Shown here piece by piece: positions 1 to 8,645 of a stretch of 38,839 nucleotides of DNA. Made by a program: the position numbers and the translations under genes. Under the pieces are notes generated by a model. It saw only the letters and a list, made by a program, of their open reading frames with translations, did no database searches and was not told the origin of the DNA. Origin of the DNA: Pseudomonadota bacterium (GTDB lineage: Bacteria > Myxococcota_A > Polyangia > Fen-1088); NCBI GenBank assembly GCA_017881315.1, contig JADGRB010000017.1:1-38839 (forward strand), in the 5' to 3' direction. Each line of letters opens with the position of its first letter. The stretch's first letter is position 1.

Positions 1-761
1 CCGTCCCGCTCGACGTCGCGCGCCGCCTCGGCCGCGCGTGCCTCGAGCGCTCGCAGAAGATCGAGCGCCTCACCGTCCGCGAGCGTGCCGCTCGAAAGGC
101 CGCGCACCGCCCGCTCGAAATCCGCAGCGAGCGCCGCCAGCCTCGCGTCGCTCCGTTTGCCGGCCTCGGCCAGCGCCGCACGCGCCTCTTCGCGCTCGAC
201 GTCGAGCGCGCCGCCGCCCGGCGGCGGGCGTCGCTCGACCGACGCGAGCGGGCGCGGCGTGCGCGCGGCGCGCGACGAAACCGGGAACAGAACCGCGCCG
301 CAGAGCGCGAGCCCCGCCAGCCCCAGCGCGGGCAGTCCCTTCGGGCGCCGCGCCGGCACCACGCGGCCGGGCGCGAGGCGCGAGGCGGTCCCGAGCGCAT
401 CGGCGACCAGCGCCGCCACCAGCGGTGACGGCGCCTGCTGCGCCAGGCTCCAGGCCGAAAGCACCCGGTCCTGCCCGTCGAGCGCGGCGTCCGCGATGCG
501 CGCGCAGCGGGCAAGCGGGATCCGCTTCCCCGCCCGCAGAGCGGCGCCGATGAGGACCCCCGCCAGACCCAGCAGGATCGGCAACGGCGAGGCCCCCAGC
601 GCCGGCGCGCCGTGGTGCCGCCGAACGATCGCGATGCCCGCGGCCAGGGCCAGGCCCACGACGGCGCCACCCGAGATCCCGCCTTCGATCGCCGCGAAGA
701 AGCGCACGCGCCGCCGGATTCGCCGCAAGAGGGGGAGCAGAGGACTGCCCTTCACCACCAC
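1..761 (-). CDS. Two-helix membrane protein, C-terminus beyond left edge (partial)
   Basis: This frame is missing from the ORF track because it starts with GTG and runs off the window, but it stays open for about 253 codons with strongly GC-rich third positions. Three GTG codons in a row follow an in-frame TAA four codons upstream, so the start is one of them. The N-terminus is Arg-rich (LLRRIRRRVRFF). Hydrophobic segments lie near residues 25-42 and 58-72, another near 145-160, and then a charged, helical, probably coiled-coil region begins. The stretch DRVLSAWSLAQQ followed by SPLVAALVADA resembles the N-terminal region of large membrane proteins (DUF4175-like) that often sit beside MoxR/BatA-type genes. 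That match is from memory and is tentative. It lies 39 bases downstream of the Tat-exported protein gene on the same strand, so the two are probably co-transcribed. I assign no function. Confidence 0.72.
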   Translation of the reverse strand, partial: MVVKGSPLLPLLRRIRRRVRFFAAIEGGISGGAVVGLALAAGIAIVRRHHGAPALGASPLPILLGLAGVLIGAALRAGKRIPLARCARIADAALDGQDRVLSAWSLAQQAPSPLVAALVADALGTASRLAPGRVVPARRPKGLPALGLAGLALCGAVLFPVSSRAARTPRPLASVERRPPPGGGALDVEREEARAALAEAGKRSDARLAALAADFERAVRGLSSGTLADGEALDLLRALEARAAEAARDVERD

Positions 762-800
762 GAAAGCTTAACAGACGAAAGCCCGACAGCTGAAGCTGGC

Positions 801-3224
801 CTAACGGTCGCCGGCCATCGGGGGCATCGCGACCTCGATCGTCGCGCCTGGCGGCACGATCGCGGTCGGCGCCGCCAGGATCGCGCCCGGGCGGATGGGC
901 TCGGCGGCCTCGGCGGACGTTTCGGAGAAGAGCCGCACTTTGGCCTCGATCGCGGTGGGGTTGCGCAGGGCCACGATCAGCCGGCCCGCCAGCCGTTCCT
1001 TCAACCGCGCCTCGACGTGGTCGAACGCAAAGACGAAACCGGTGTTGGTCTGCCCGTAGACGCCGGGCACCTCGGTGTAGGCCAGCAGACCGATGGCATC
1101 GAACAGGCCAGCCACCGGAACGACGCCGTTTTTTGCGTCGAGCCAGGTGGCGGTGTCGACGCGGGGACCGTCGGGCTCGGCGCCGGGCTCGGCGCGGGCG
1201 TCGCTCTCGGGAGCTCCGGCCGGCGGCGTCTCGGCGTGCCTCAGGTACTGGCCCAGGTTGTGGGTGGTATCGCGCAGCAGCTCGAGCCAGGCGACCTCGC
1301 CCGTCGCGCGGTAGAGCCGAAAGAGAGCGTCCCCCGACGAGAGCACATACCCGGGCATTCCCGTCCGGCTCTGCGCGTTCGATAGAACCGCGCCGGCGGT
1401 GTGCGTCCTCTCCGCAGGCGGGTCGCGTCCGCTCGGGATCGCGTCGTACGAGATCACCCAGCTCGCCAGCAGATGCGCCGCGGCCCGCGCCCGATCGATC
1501 CAGATCCGCTCCCGCGTCGCCTCGAAGAGCGTCACGAACGATTCCAGCAGCGCCGCCGCAGATTCGCTGTCCGGGCACTGGAGCGCGTCGCCCGGACCGC
1601 CGCAGGTCAGCCCGATCTGGACGTAGCGCTCGAAATAGTGCTCGGCGGCGGCCTTGGCGATCTGGAGGTAACGCGGCTCTTTGAAGTAGTCGGCGGCCAG
1701 CGCCAAGCCGGCCGGCGCCAGTCCGGCCGAAGTGGAGCCGCCCACGATCAGGTCGCCACTGCCGATGTCGACGAACTGCCCGAGCTGACGGTTACGCTCC
1801 CACAGCCGCGCCAGCGCGTCGGCGCAGAGCCGGGCCGCCTTGCTCCAGCCCGGGTCGACGGCGGCCGCCGGCGCGGCGGCCGGGGTGCCGGCCGAGTGTC
1901 GGTCGAGCATCGCCAGTTGCTTGACGAGAAAGGTGAGCGTGTCGGCGCTGCGCCGGACCAGGTGCCAGCGCGGGTGGTTGTAGGGCGGCGCCCGCGGCGG
2001 CCAGGCGTTGGCGACAGGCGGGAGTCGCGCGGAAAATCCGTCGTCGTACCAGGTCTTGCCGTCGGAGAGGCCGTGGAAGAAACCCGATGGGGCCTGGCCA
2101 CCGTCGAGCGCGAAGGCGATCGTGCGCAGCGCCCGCGCGCGCGACTGTGCGCCGCCGGCGCCGAGCAGCGGCAGCGTTTGCGCCAGACCCCCGCACCACC
2201 CGGTCTGCCAGGTCGTGTAGGCGCTCTCGCGCCCGCCGGCGGCAAAATATCCGGGGGCCTCGACCCAGCGCCGGTTGACCCGCTCCTCGTGCTCGGCGAA
2301 CGCCGCCGAAAACGGGAGCGTGTGCGCACGCGCCGTCGGGCCAGAGAGGCTCTTGCGCACGGCGAACAGCCGTTCACAAAGCTGGCCCACGTCCCGACAA
2401 TCGAAGGCGAAGATCCGCGCGCGCAACGTGATCGGCTCGCCCGCGCGGGTGGGTGAGGGCGCGGCTCGCCGCGCGGGGACGGGGCCGTTCGGTGACCGTT
2501 TGCTCTCCGGGGTGAAGGGCGCGCGGACGCCGATGCTGGCGCGCGCGCGATCGTCGCTCTCTGAGACGGTCAGGCCGGTTCGCCCGATCGACGTCCGCGG
2601 ATCGACCAGCAAGATGACACCCAGCTGCGCGGCGGGCAGAAAGACCGCCGCGGCCGGCGTCGCCAGATCGGCCGCCAGGATCTCGAGGCTCGAAGGCCCC
2701 GCGTGCAGGTTGAGGCGGGGGATGTCCGAAACGATCGGTGGCACGTGGGGGCCGATATCGGCGGGCTCGGTGAGCAGCGGCGGATATCCGACGAAGCGCG
2801 ACGCGAAGCGGTTCCCGGCATAACAGCCGCCGGGGAGCAGCACATAGTTGTCGTGCGACCAGACGCCGAACTCGAGTCCCAGGCCCGCACCCGGATCGGA
2901 CGTGCCTTTCTTGGGCGCGAACGTCGCGAAGAGATCGACGGCGTCTCGGGCTCCCGCCACCGGCGCGGCGCGCAAGCGAAGGGCGCCGCCGCGCAGATCG
3001 CGGCGCGCCTGCAGACCATCTTCGAGCACCAGATCGCCCTTGCCGGGCTCGCCGGCGTCGACCGGCGTCGCGTGCGCCGTGACCGCGATCTGCGCCGCCC
3101 GGAGCCGCTCGAGGGTGGCGACGCGCGCCGCGCCCGCCGGTCTGGTGAACGCCGCGCTCAGCGCCAGGCCGCCCGCCGTCCCGACCCCCAGCCCGACCCC
3201 TCGCAAAAACGCGCGTCTTCTCAT
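801..3224 (-). CDS. Tat-exported helical-barrel (six-hairpin-like) protein
   Basis: The 807-residue protein opens with a twin-arginine signal (RRRAFLRG, then a Gly/Ala-rich hydrophobic stretch ending near AAFTRPAGA), so it should be exported folded. Residues 50-270 look like a beta-rich domain. From about 310 to 720 there are repeated amphipathic helices with aromatic motifs such as TTWQTGWCGG and GSTSAGLAPAGLALAADYF, as in (alpha/alpha)6-barrel glycosidases and lyases. The C-terminus (LIVALRNPTAIEAKVRLF) looks like a small beta domain. I cannot identify a catalytic pair, so a carbohydrate substrate is only an inference. It heads a minus-strand unit with the two-helix membrane protein and diverges from the M16 lipoprotein gene across 51 bases. 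Long plus-strand ORFs over this region are shadows of it. Confidence 0.8.
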   Translation of the reverse strand: MRRRAFLRGVGLGVGTAGGLALSAAFTRPAGAARVATLERLRAAQIAVTAHATPVDAGEPGKGDLVLEDGLQARRDLRGGALRLRAAPVAGARDAVDLFATFAPKKGTSDPGAGLGLEFGVWSHDNYVLLPGGCYAGNRFASRFVGYPPLLTEPADIGPHVPPIVSDIPRLNLHAGPSSLEILAADLATPAAAVFLPAAQLGVILLVDPRTSIGRTGLTVSESDDRARASIGVRAPFTPESKRSPNGPVPARRAAPSPTRAGEPITLRARIFAFDCRDVGQLCERLFAVRKSLSGPTARAHTLPFSAAFAEHEERVNRRWVEAPGYFAAGGRESAYTTWQTGWCGGLAQTLPLLGAGGAQSRARALRTIAFALDGGQAPSGFFHGLSDGKTWYDDGFSARLPPVANAWPPRAPPYNHPRWHLVRRSADTLTFLVKQLAMLDRHSAGTPAAAPAAAVDPGWSKAARLCADALARLWERNRQLGQFVDIGSGDLIVGGSTSAGLAPAGLALAADYFKEPRYLQIAKAAAEHYFERYVQIGLTCGGPGDALQCPDSESAAALLESFVTLFEATRERIWIDRARAAAHLLASWVISYDAIPSGRDPPAERTHTAGAVLSNAQSRTGMPGYVLSSGDALFRLYRATGEVAWLELLRDTTHNLGQYLRHAETPPAGAPESDARAEPGAEPDGPRVDTATWLDAKNGVVPVAGLFDAIGLLAYTEVPGVYGQTNTGFVFAFDHVEARLKERLAGRLIVALRNPTAIEAKVRLFSETSAEAAEPIRPGAILAAPTAIVPPGATIEVAMPPMAGDR

Positions 3225-3275
3225 CCGGGAGCCCGAAGACTACAACGCCCCGCCGCCGTCTACTCTGATAACCTC

Positions 3276-6065
3276 ATGCGGCTCGTGAGATCCGTGTCGT
3301 TCGCTCGCGTGGCGCTTGGCTTTGCGTCGCTCGTCTTTGTTGTTTCTCTCGGCGGCTGCCGGACGGTTGGAAGAGCCGCCGGCAGTCGGGCGAACCCGGT
3401 CGTGCCGGTCGCGATGGGGGGCACCAAGACCCGCGCCGAATCGCGCCTCGACAACGACGTCGCGGTCGTGATCGAGGAGAATCACTCCGCCCCCGTGGTT
3501 GCGATCCAGGTCTGGGTGGCCGCGGGCGCGGCCGACGATCCGCCGGCGCTGGAGGGCGCGGCCCACCTCTTCGAGCACCTGGTTTTTCGCGGAACGCGGC
3601 GCCGGGCGCCGGGGGCCGCCGCGCGCGAAATCGAGGCGGCCGGCGGGACGATCGGCGCCTGGACCGGCCTCGACGAGACCGTCTATCACGTCGCCCTCGC
3701 GGCGCCGTTCCTCGATCTCGGCCTCGACGTGCTGGCGGACGCGCTGACCGGTCCCACCTTCGATCCGGCCGAGGTGGAGCGGGAACGCAAGCTGGTGGTG
3801 GACGAGATCGGGCGCGACGCGACTTCGCCGGCGCGGGCCGCGATCGACGCGTTGCGTGCCACCGCGTTCGCCGGCGAGGGCGAGGGTCGACCATTGCTCG
3901 GTACGGCCGCCGCCGCCTCAGCCCGCACGCCCGCCGAGCTGGCCGCGCGCTTCGCGGAGACCTACGTCGGCGCGAATCTGACCGTCGTGGTGGTGGGCGA
4001 CGTCGAGGCGGGCGCGGCGCGCGCGGCGGTCGCGCGCGCATTCGGCGCCGTCCCGCGCGGGCGGCCGGCGCGCCGGCCGCCGCCGTCCACGCGGGTGCCC
4101 ACCTCGACGGTCGGGCACGTGGTCCTGACGACCGGCCCGGCGGTCGTTCCCGAGGTGATGATCGGCTTTCGCCTGCCGGTGGAGGGCGCGGAGCAGGCCG
4201 CGGCGCTCGATCTTCTGGCGGCGCTGCTGGCCCGGGGCGACGGCGCGCGTCTGCCGCGCGAGCTGATTCAGAACCGAGCGGTCGCCGACTCGGTCCGTGC
4301 GCTCACCCTCCGGGCGCGCGGTGGCGCGTTGCTGGCGTTGATCCTCTCTCCCGCGCCCCGGCGCCTCGAGGCGGCGGCAGAGGGTGCGGTCGACGAAGTG
4401 TTGCGCCTGGGGCGCGAAGAGATTTCGGCGGAGGAGTTGGCGCGCGCGCGCACCGCGGTCGCAGGCGATCTCGCGCGCGGCGAGGCGGGCGTGGAAGGGC
4501 ACGCCCGGCGGCTCGGCTTCGGGGCGGCGATCGCGGGCGATCTGGATTACGGCGCGCGCTACCGGGAGCGGCTCGACGGGATCTCGGCGCCGGAGCTTCG
4601 CGCGGCGGCGTCCAAGCTCCTGCGCGCCGACGCGGTCACCCTGTCGGTGCGCGGACCAGCCGGCGGGTCCGGCTCGGCGGACGCCGGCACCAAGGCCCGA
4701 CTCGAGTCGATGCTCGCGGGCGCGGAGGCCCGCGTCGATCGGCAGCGGCTCGCTCAGGCGCCGGCGCCGTCCGACACCGGCACCGAGCTCCTCGGCGACG
4801 TGGTGCGGGTGGTGGCGCCGTCGGGCCTGCGAATCCTGGTGCTGCGCGACACCACCGCGCCGCTCGTCACCGTCGAGGCCGCCTGGCCGGGCGGCTCGCG
4901 CCTGGAGGACACCGGCTCGAACGGCGCCGCGACCTTCATCGCGGCGCTCCTCGATCGGGGGACGCGTACCCGCTCCGCCGCCGCGATCGCCTCCGAGCTC
5001 CAGGCGATCGGCGGCTCATTTTCCGGCTTCGCCGATGGCAACCACCTCGCGCTGCAGACCCAGTTCCTGCCCCGCGACTGGGCGCGCGGGCTGGATCTGG
5101 TCGCCGACTGTCTCTTGCACCCGAGCTTTCCCGCCGAGGCGGTCGACGCCCAGCGCCGCGTCCTGCTCGACCGGGTTCGTCTGGCCGGCGATGATCCGGC
5201 GCGCGCCGCCCGGCAGCTGTTTCGCGAGGCGCTCTGGCCCCAGCATCCCTTTCGCCTGGATCCCCTCGGCAGCGCGGAGGCCCTGGCGACGCTGGGCCGG
5301 ATTCGCCTGCTCGATCACTACCGCCGTCGCTATCCCGTCTCACAGCTGGTGCTGACCGTCGTGGGCGACGTCGATCCGGGTCGCATCGTGGCGACGTTGA
5401 CCGCCCTGTTTTCCGATGCGGCTTCGCCCGCGCCATCCGCCGAGTTGCCGCCAGAGCCGGCGCACGCCGAGCCAGTCGCGGTCTTCCGCACGGCGGGGAG
5501 GGACGTCGCGGAGGTGATGCTCGGCTATCCCGGCGCGCCCGCGCGCGATCCCGACCGCCTGGCCGCGGAGGTGCTCGCCGAGATCCTGTCGGCGGAGGGC
5601 GGCCGCCTCAAGAGCGCCCTCGGCGGCGCGTCGCCGCTCGCGTACCGGGTGGAGGCCTTCGCCGCGCGGGGCGTCGATCCCGGCTTTGTCGCGGTCTCGA
5701 TGGCCTGTCCGCCGGCCCGGGTCGATGCCGCCGTGGCGGCGGTGCGCACGGCGCTCGCGCGGGTCGCCACCGCCGGCGTCACGGCCGACGAGGTGAGCCG
5801 CGCGACCCGCCGGCGCGCCGGAGAGCAGGCGCTCGGTCTGCGCGGTCGGGCGGCGATCGCCGATGCGCTCGCGCTCGACGAGGCGTACGGTCTTGGCCTC
5901 ATGAGCTACCGCCAGGTTCCGGCCACGCTGGCGCGGATCACCGCCGACGACGTCGCGCGTGCCGCGCGCCGCTTCCTCGACCCGAGACGCGAGGTCATCG
6001 CCGTGGTGCGGCCCCCGAGCGCGCCGGCCGCGCCGGTGGTCCGCAAATCCGCAGGAGGGCGGTAG
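3276..6065 (+). CDS. M16 family metallopeptidase lipoprotein, two fused M16 units
   Basis: This 929-residue protein begins at the first ATG that gives a lipoprotein signal: basic MRLVR, a hydrophobic core and lipobox LGGC with Cys28. The longer frame in the track runs back through the divergent gene and is not coding. The first M16 half has the inverted zinc motif HLFEH (His97, Glu100, His101) and a probable third ligand Glu177 in KLVVDEIG. The second half starts near residue 500. It keeps the M16 fold pattern but has NGAATFIAALL where the zinc motif should be, so it is a non-catalytic partner domain. This matches active/inactive M16 pairing, here in one chain. The expected location is the periplasmic side of a membrane, cutting peptides or misfolded fragments. 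A strong GGAGG lies at its end and serves the kinase gene two bases downstream. Confidence 0.93.
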   Translation: MRLVRSVSFARVALGFASLVFVVSLGGCRTVGRAAGSRANPVVPVAMGGTKTRAESRLDNDVAVVIEENHSAPVVAIQVWVAAGAADDPPALEGAAHLFEHLVFRGTRRRAPGAAAREIEAAGGTIGAWTGLDETVYHVALAAPFLDLGLDVLADALTGPTFDPAEVERERKLVVDEIGRDATSPARAAIDALRATAFAGEGEGRPLLGTAAAASARTPAELAARFAETYVGANLTVVVVGDVEAGAARAAVARAFGAVPRGRPARRPPPSTRVPTSTVGHVVLTTGPAVVPEVMIGFRLPVEGAEQAAALDLLAALLARGDGARLPRELIQNRAVADSVRALTLRARGGALLALILSPAPRRLEAAAEGAVDEVLRLGREEISAEELARARTAVAGDLARGEAGVEGHARRLGFGAAIAGDLDYGARYRERLDGISAPELRAAASKLLRADAVTLSVRGPAGGSGSADAGTKARLESMLAGAEARVDRQRLAQAPAPSDTGTELLGDVVRVVAPSGLRILVLRDTTAPLVTVEAAWPGGSRLEDTGSNGAATFIAALLDRGTRTRSAAAIASELQAIGGSFSGFADGNHLALQTQFLPRDWARGLDLVADCLLHPSFPAEAVDAQRRVLLDRVRLAGDDPARAARQLFREALWPQHPFRLDPLGSAEALATLGRIRLLDHYRRRYPVSQLVLTVVGDVDPGRIVATLTALFSDAASPAPSAELPPEPAHAEPVAVFRTAGRDVAEVMLGYPGAPARDPDRLAAEVLAEILSAEGGRLKSALGGASPLAYRVEAFAARGVDPGFVAVSMACPPARVDAAVAAVRTALARVATAGVTADEVSRATRRRAGEQALGLRGRAAIADALALDEAYGLGLMSYRQVPATLARITADDVARAARRFLDPRREVIAVVRPPSAPAAPVVRKSAGGR

Positions 6066-6067
6066 CG

Positions 6068-7891
6068 GTGTCGAGCTGCACGGGATGCGCCGCGGCCGTC
6101 CAGCTCGAGGACACGTTTTGTGCACGCTGCGGCGCCCCGGTCACCGATCCCTTCATCGGCGCTGTGGTGGGCGAGCGCTACCGGATCGTGAGCCGCATCG
6201 GCGTCGGTGGGATGGGGGCGGTCTACCGCGCCGAGCACACCATGATGCGGCGCGATCTGGCCATCAAGGTCCTGCTGCCGGAGCTGTCGGGCAAGGAGGA
6301 GTTCGCGCGGCGCTTCGAACGCGAGGCCGAATCGGCGAGCCGCCTCGATCACCCCAACATCATCACGGTCACCGACTTCGGCCGCACCGCCGAGGGGTCG
6401 CTGTTCCTGGCCATGGAGTTTCTGGCGGGGACCTCGCTGTCGGCGGCCATCTCGGGCGGGCCGATGCCGGTCCCGCGGGCGCTCGCCATCATCCGGCAGA
6501 TCCTGCGCGCGCTCGACCACGCCCACGCCGCCGGCGTGGTGCACCGGGATCTCAAGCCCGAAAACATCATGCTGGTCGAGCGCGACGGCAACCGCGAGGT
6601 GGTGAAGATCCTCGATTTCGGCATCGCCAAGGTCACCGAGCCCCAAAGTGGGACGCCGGGGCGCGAGGCCCTCACCCAGGCCGGCGTCATCTTCGGGACG
6701 CCCGAGTATCTGTCGCCCGAGCAGGCGCTGGGCGAGCCGGTCGACGCGCGCGCCGACATCTACGCGGCGGGCGTGATCCTGTTCGAGATGCTGGCGGGAC
6801 GGCGCCCGTTCGAATCGGAAGACAAGGTGAAGATCATCTCGATGCACCTGGCGCACGCGCCGCCGCGCATCCGGGAGGTCAATCCCGCCGTCGAGGTGCC
6901 GATCCCGATCGAGCAGGCGGTGTTGCAAGCGATGGAGAAGTCGCGCGACAACCGCTTCTCCTCGGCGGTCGCATTTCTGCAGGCCCTCGAAGACGCCGAG
7001 GTCCCGCTCGATCCGGCGCCGGAGATCGACGAGAACCTTCCCGCGATCGGGCTCGGTCGCCGCGGGGGACGGGGCCCGGCGCTCGGGCTGGCCGCGACCG
7101 CGTTTCTCGTGCTGGTCGGGGCGATGGCCCTCAAGAGGCACCGCGCCGGGCGTCACCCCGCGCTCGTCGCGACCGCCACCAGGCCGGCGCCACCGCCCCC
7201 CGATCTCGCCGAGCAGATCCGGAAGGTCGAGGCCTGGCTGGAGGACGGGGACACCGTCGCTGCGCGGCGGGTGCTCGAGAGCGCGCTGTCGGCGCGTCCC
7301 AAGGACGCCCGCGTGCGCTATATGTTGGGGCGCGTGGCCTATGCCGAGGATCGACGTGCCGAAGCCCTCGACGACTACCGCGAGGCGATCGCGCTCGATC
7401 CTGGGTTTCGCGGCGATCCGGTGTTGCTCGGCCACCTCGACGCGATGCTGGCGGATCCCAAGGAGGACGACGCGGCGCTCGATTTGCTGATCGACCACAT
7501 CGGGGCGCCGGCCGCCGACCTGCTCGCCAAGGTCGCCAACGAGGGGAGCGACCTGCCTCGGCGGCGCCGCGCCGCGACCGCGCTGGCGGACATCGATCAG
7601 GGCAAGCGCGTCGACCGCGTCTCGATGGACATGCTCGAGCTCAAGAAGGCGCCAACCTGCGAGGAGAAGAAGGACTGGGTGGGCAAGCTCAGCGATCTCG
7701 GCGACCCGCGGGCCTTGCCGGCGCTGCGGGGATTGCGCGCTCGGCGGATGGGTCCCATCAGCTGGGGCGGCACCGACGTCGGCTGCATGAAGAAGGAGCT
7801 GGCCGACGCCATCGCCGCGCTCGACAAGAAAGCGGGAACGCCCGAGAAGAAAGCGGGAACGCCCGAGCGCCGAAGGCGCCGCGGCCGATGA
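6068..7891 (+). CDS. Zinc-ribbon transmembrane Ser/Thr protein kinase with C-terminal TPR-like domain
   Basis: The 607-residue protein starts at GTG, with GGAGGG seven bases upstream inside the end of the M16 gene. A four-Cys zinc ribbon occupies residues 4-21 (CTGC...CARC). The Hanks-type kinase domain covers about 39-310 and has all key residues: glycine loop GVGGMG, Lys67 (AIKVL), HRDLKPEN with Asp161, DFG at 183-185, and an activation segment ending GTPEYLSPEQ. One membrane helix follows at about 345-362 (LAATAFLVLVGAMAL). A Pro-rich linker and a region with TPR-like helices come next, so the C-terminal part is probably outside the membrane. The last residues contain a perfect two-copy repeat (KKAGTPE). 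It should phosphorylate Ser/Thr targets, and FHA-domain proteins encoded further along are natural readers. It is co-transcribed with the M16 lipoprotein and the CPBP protease. Confidence 0.95.
   Translation: MSSCTGCAAAVQLEDTFCARCGAPVTDPFIGAVVGERYRIVSRIGVGGMGAVYRAEHTMMRRDLAIKVLLPELSGKEEFARRFEREAESASRLDHPNIITVTDFGRTAEGSLFLAMEFLAGTSLSAAISGGPMPVPRALAIIRQILRALDHAHAAGVVHRDLKPENIMLVERDGNREVVKILDFGIAKVTEPQSGTPGREALTQAGVIFGTPEYLSPEQALGEPVDARADIYAAGVILFEMLAGRRPFESEDKVKIISMHLAHAPPRIREVNPAVEVPIPIEQAVLQAMEKSRDNRFSSAVAFLQALEDAEVPLDPAPEIDENLPAIGLGRRGGRGPALGLAATAFLVLVGAMALKRHRAGRHPALVATATRPAPPPPDLAEQIRKVEAWLEDGDTVAARRVLESALSARPKDARVRYMLGRVAYAEDRRAEALDDYREAIALDPGFRGDPVLLGHLDAMLADPKEDDAALDLLIDHIGAPAADLLAKVANEGSDLPRRRRAATALADIDQGKRVDRVSMDMLELKKAPTCEEKKDWVGKLSDLGDPRALPALRGLRARRMGPISWGGTDVGCMKKELADAIAALDKKAGTPEKKAGTPERRRRRGR
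7826..7867 (+). repeat. Two perfect 21-bp tandem copies in the kinase C-terminus
   Basis: The unit AAGAAAGCGGGAACGCCCGA+G occurs twice back to back with no mismatch and adds two KKAGTPE heptads to the kinase tail. Because 21 is a multiple of three, copy-number changes would keep the frame open. It looks like a recent duplication. Confidence 0.95.
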
Positions 7892-7898
7892 GCCTCCG

Positions 7899-8624
7899 AT
7901 GAGAAACAAGACCGTCAAGCACGACCCGCGCAACCTCCTCACCAGTCTGGTGCTGGTGTTTCCGCTGTTCCTCATCTACCAGGTCGGCGTCTTGTTCACG
8001 CTCCCGGTGCTCAACGGCGCGGACTTCCTGACCGTGTTTCTGTTCCGCAATCTGGGACTTTCGACCGGGTCCTATCTGGCCTACACCTTCGCGGTCGCGA
8101 CCGGCTTCGCGATCGCGGTCGCGGTCTTGCGGCACCGGCAGAAATTCGATCCGAGGCTGATCGTCCCCGTGTTCATCGAGAGCTCGATCTACGCGCTCAC
8201 CATGGGGTCGCTCATCTTGTTCGTGATGACCCGCGGTCTGGGAATTTCGCCCCGTCTGGCCGGCGGCGATGGCGGCTTCATCGCGCAGCAGGGGTTCGGG
8301 GCGCGCCTCGTGATGTCCCTTGGCGCCGGCGTCTACGAGGAGACAGTGTTCCGCCTCGGGATCATGGCCGGTGTCGCGGCGCTGCTCGAGAAGGTGGTGG
8401 GCCTGAGGCGCGTCATTGCCGCGACCGTCGCCCTCCTGCTGTCGGCGCTGCTCTTTTCAGCCATGCACCACATTCCACCCTACGGTGACCCCTTGCACCT
8501 CGGGGTATTTCTCTTCCGCGTGCTGGCCGGCATCTGCTTCGGCCTTCTGTTCTGGTTTCGCGGCTTCGCGATCGCGGTCTACACCCACGCCCTCTACGAT
8601 ATCTACGTCTTGATCGTCAGATAG
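7899..8624 (+). CDS. CPBP family intramembrane metalloprotease
   Basis: The 241-residue protein is largely hydrophobic with about seven to eight membrane helices. It carries the CPBP/Abi signature: motif 1 is EETVFR (Glu147, Glu148, Arg152), motif 2 is the FLFRVLAGICFG segment, and motif 3 is HALYD near the C-terminus, with SAMHH as another conserved His cluster. Members of this family (Rce1-like) are membrane-embedded proteases that cut prenylated proteins or peptides, or have roles in bacteriocin immunity. The actual substrate here is unknown. It starts seven bases after the kinase stop and ends the M16-kinase-CPBP operon. It converges with the zinc-ribbon/H1-tail gene across only 21 bases. 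Confidence 0.9.
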   Translation: MRNKTVKHDPRNLLTSLVLVFPLFLIYQVGVLFTLPVLNGADFLTVFLFRNLGLSTGSYLAYTFAVATGFAIAVAVLRHRQKFDPRLIVPVFIESSIYALTMGSLILFVMTRGLGISPRLAGGDGGFIAQQGFGARLVMSLGAGVYEETVFRLGIMAGVAALLEKVVGLRRVIAATVALLLSALLFSAMHHIPPYGDPLHLGVFLFRVLAGICFGLLFWFRGFAIAVYTHALYDIYVLIVR

Positions 8625-8645
8625 CCGGGCGCGCTTCCTGCGGGT

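Noticed and set aside
70-1578. 502-residue minus-strand ORF
   Set aside because: It spans the gap between two better minus-strand genes in a different frame, and its composition is Arg/Gly/Ala noise. The true frames on either side have a signal peptide or membrane helices.
5906-7975. 689-residue minus-strand ORF opposite the kinase
   Set aside because: It is a shadow of the kinase and M16 genes, with His/Arg/Asp-rich composition and no domain pattern.
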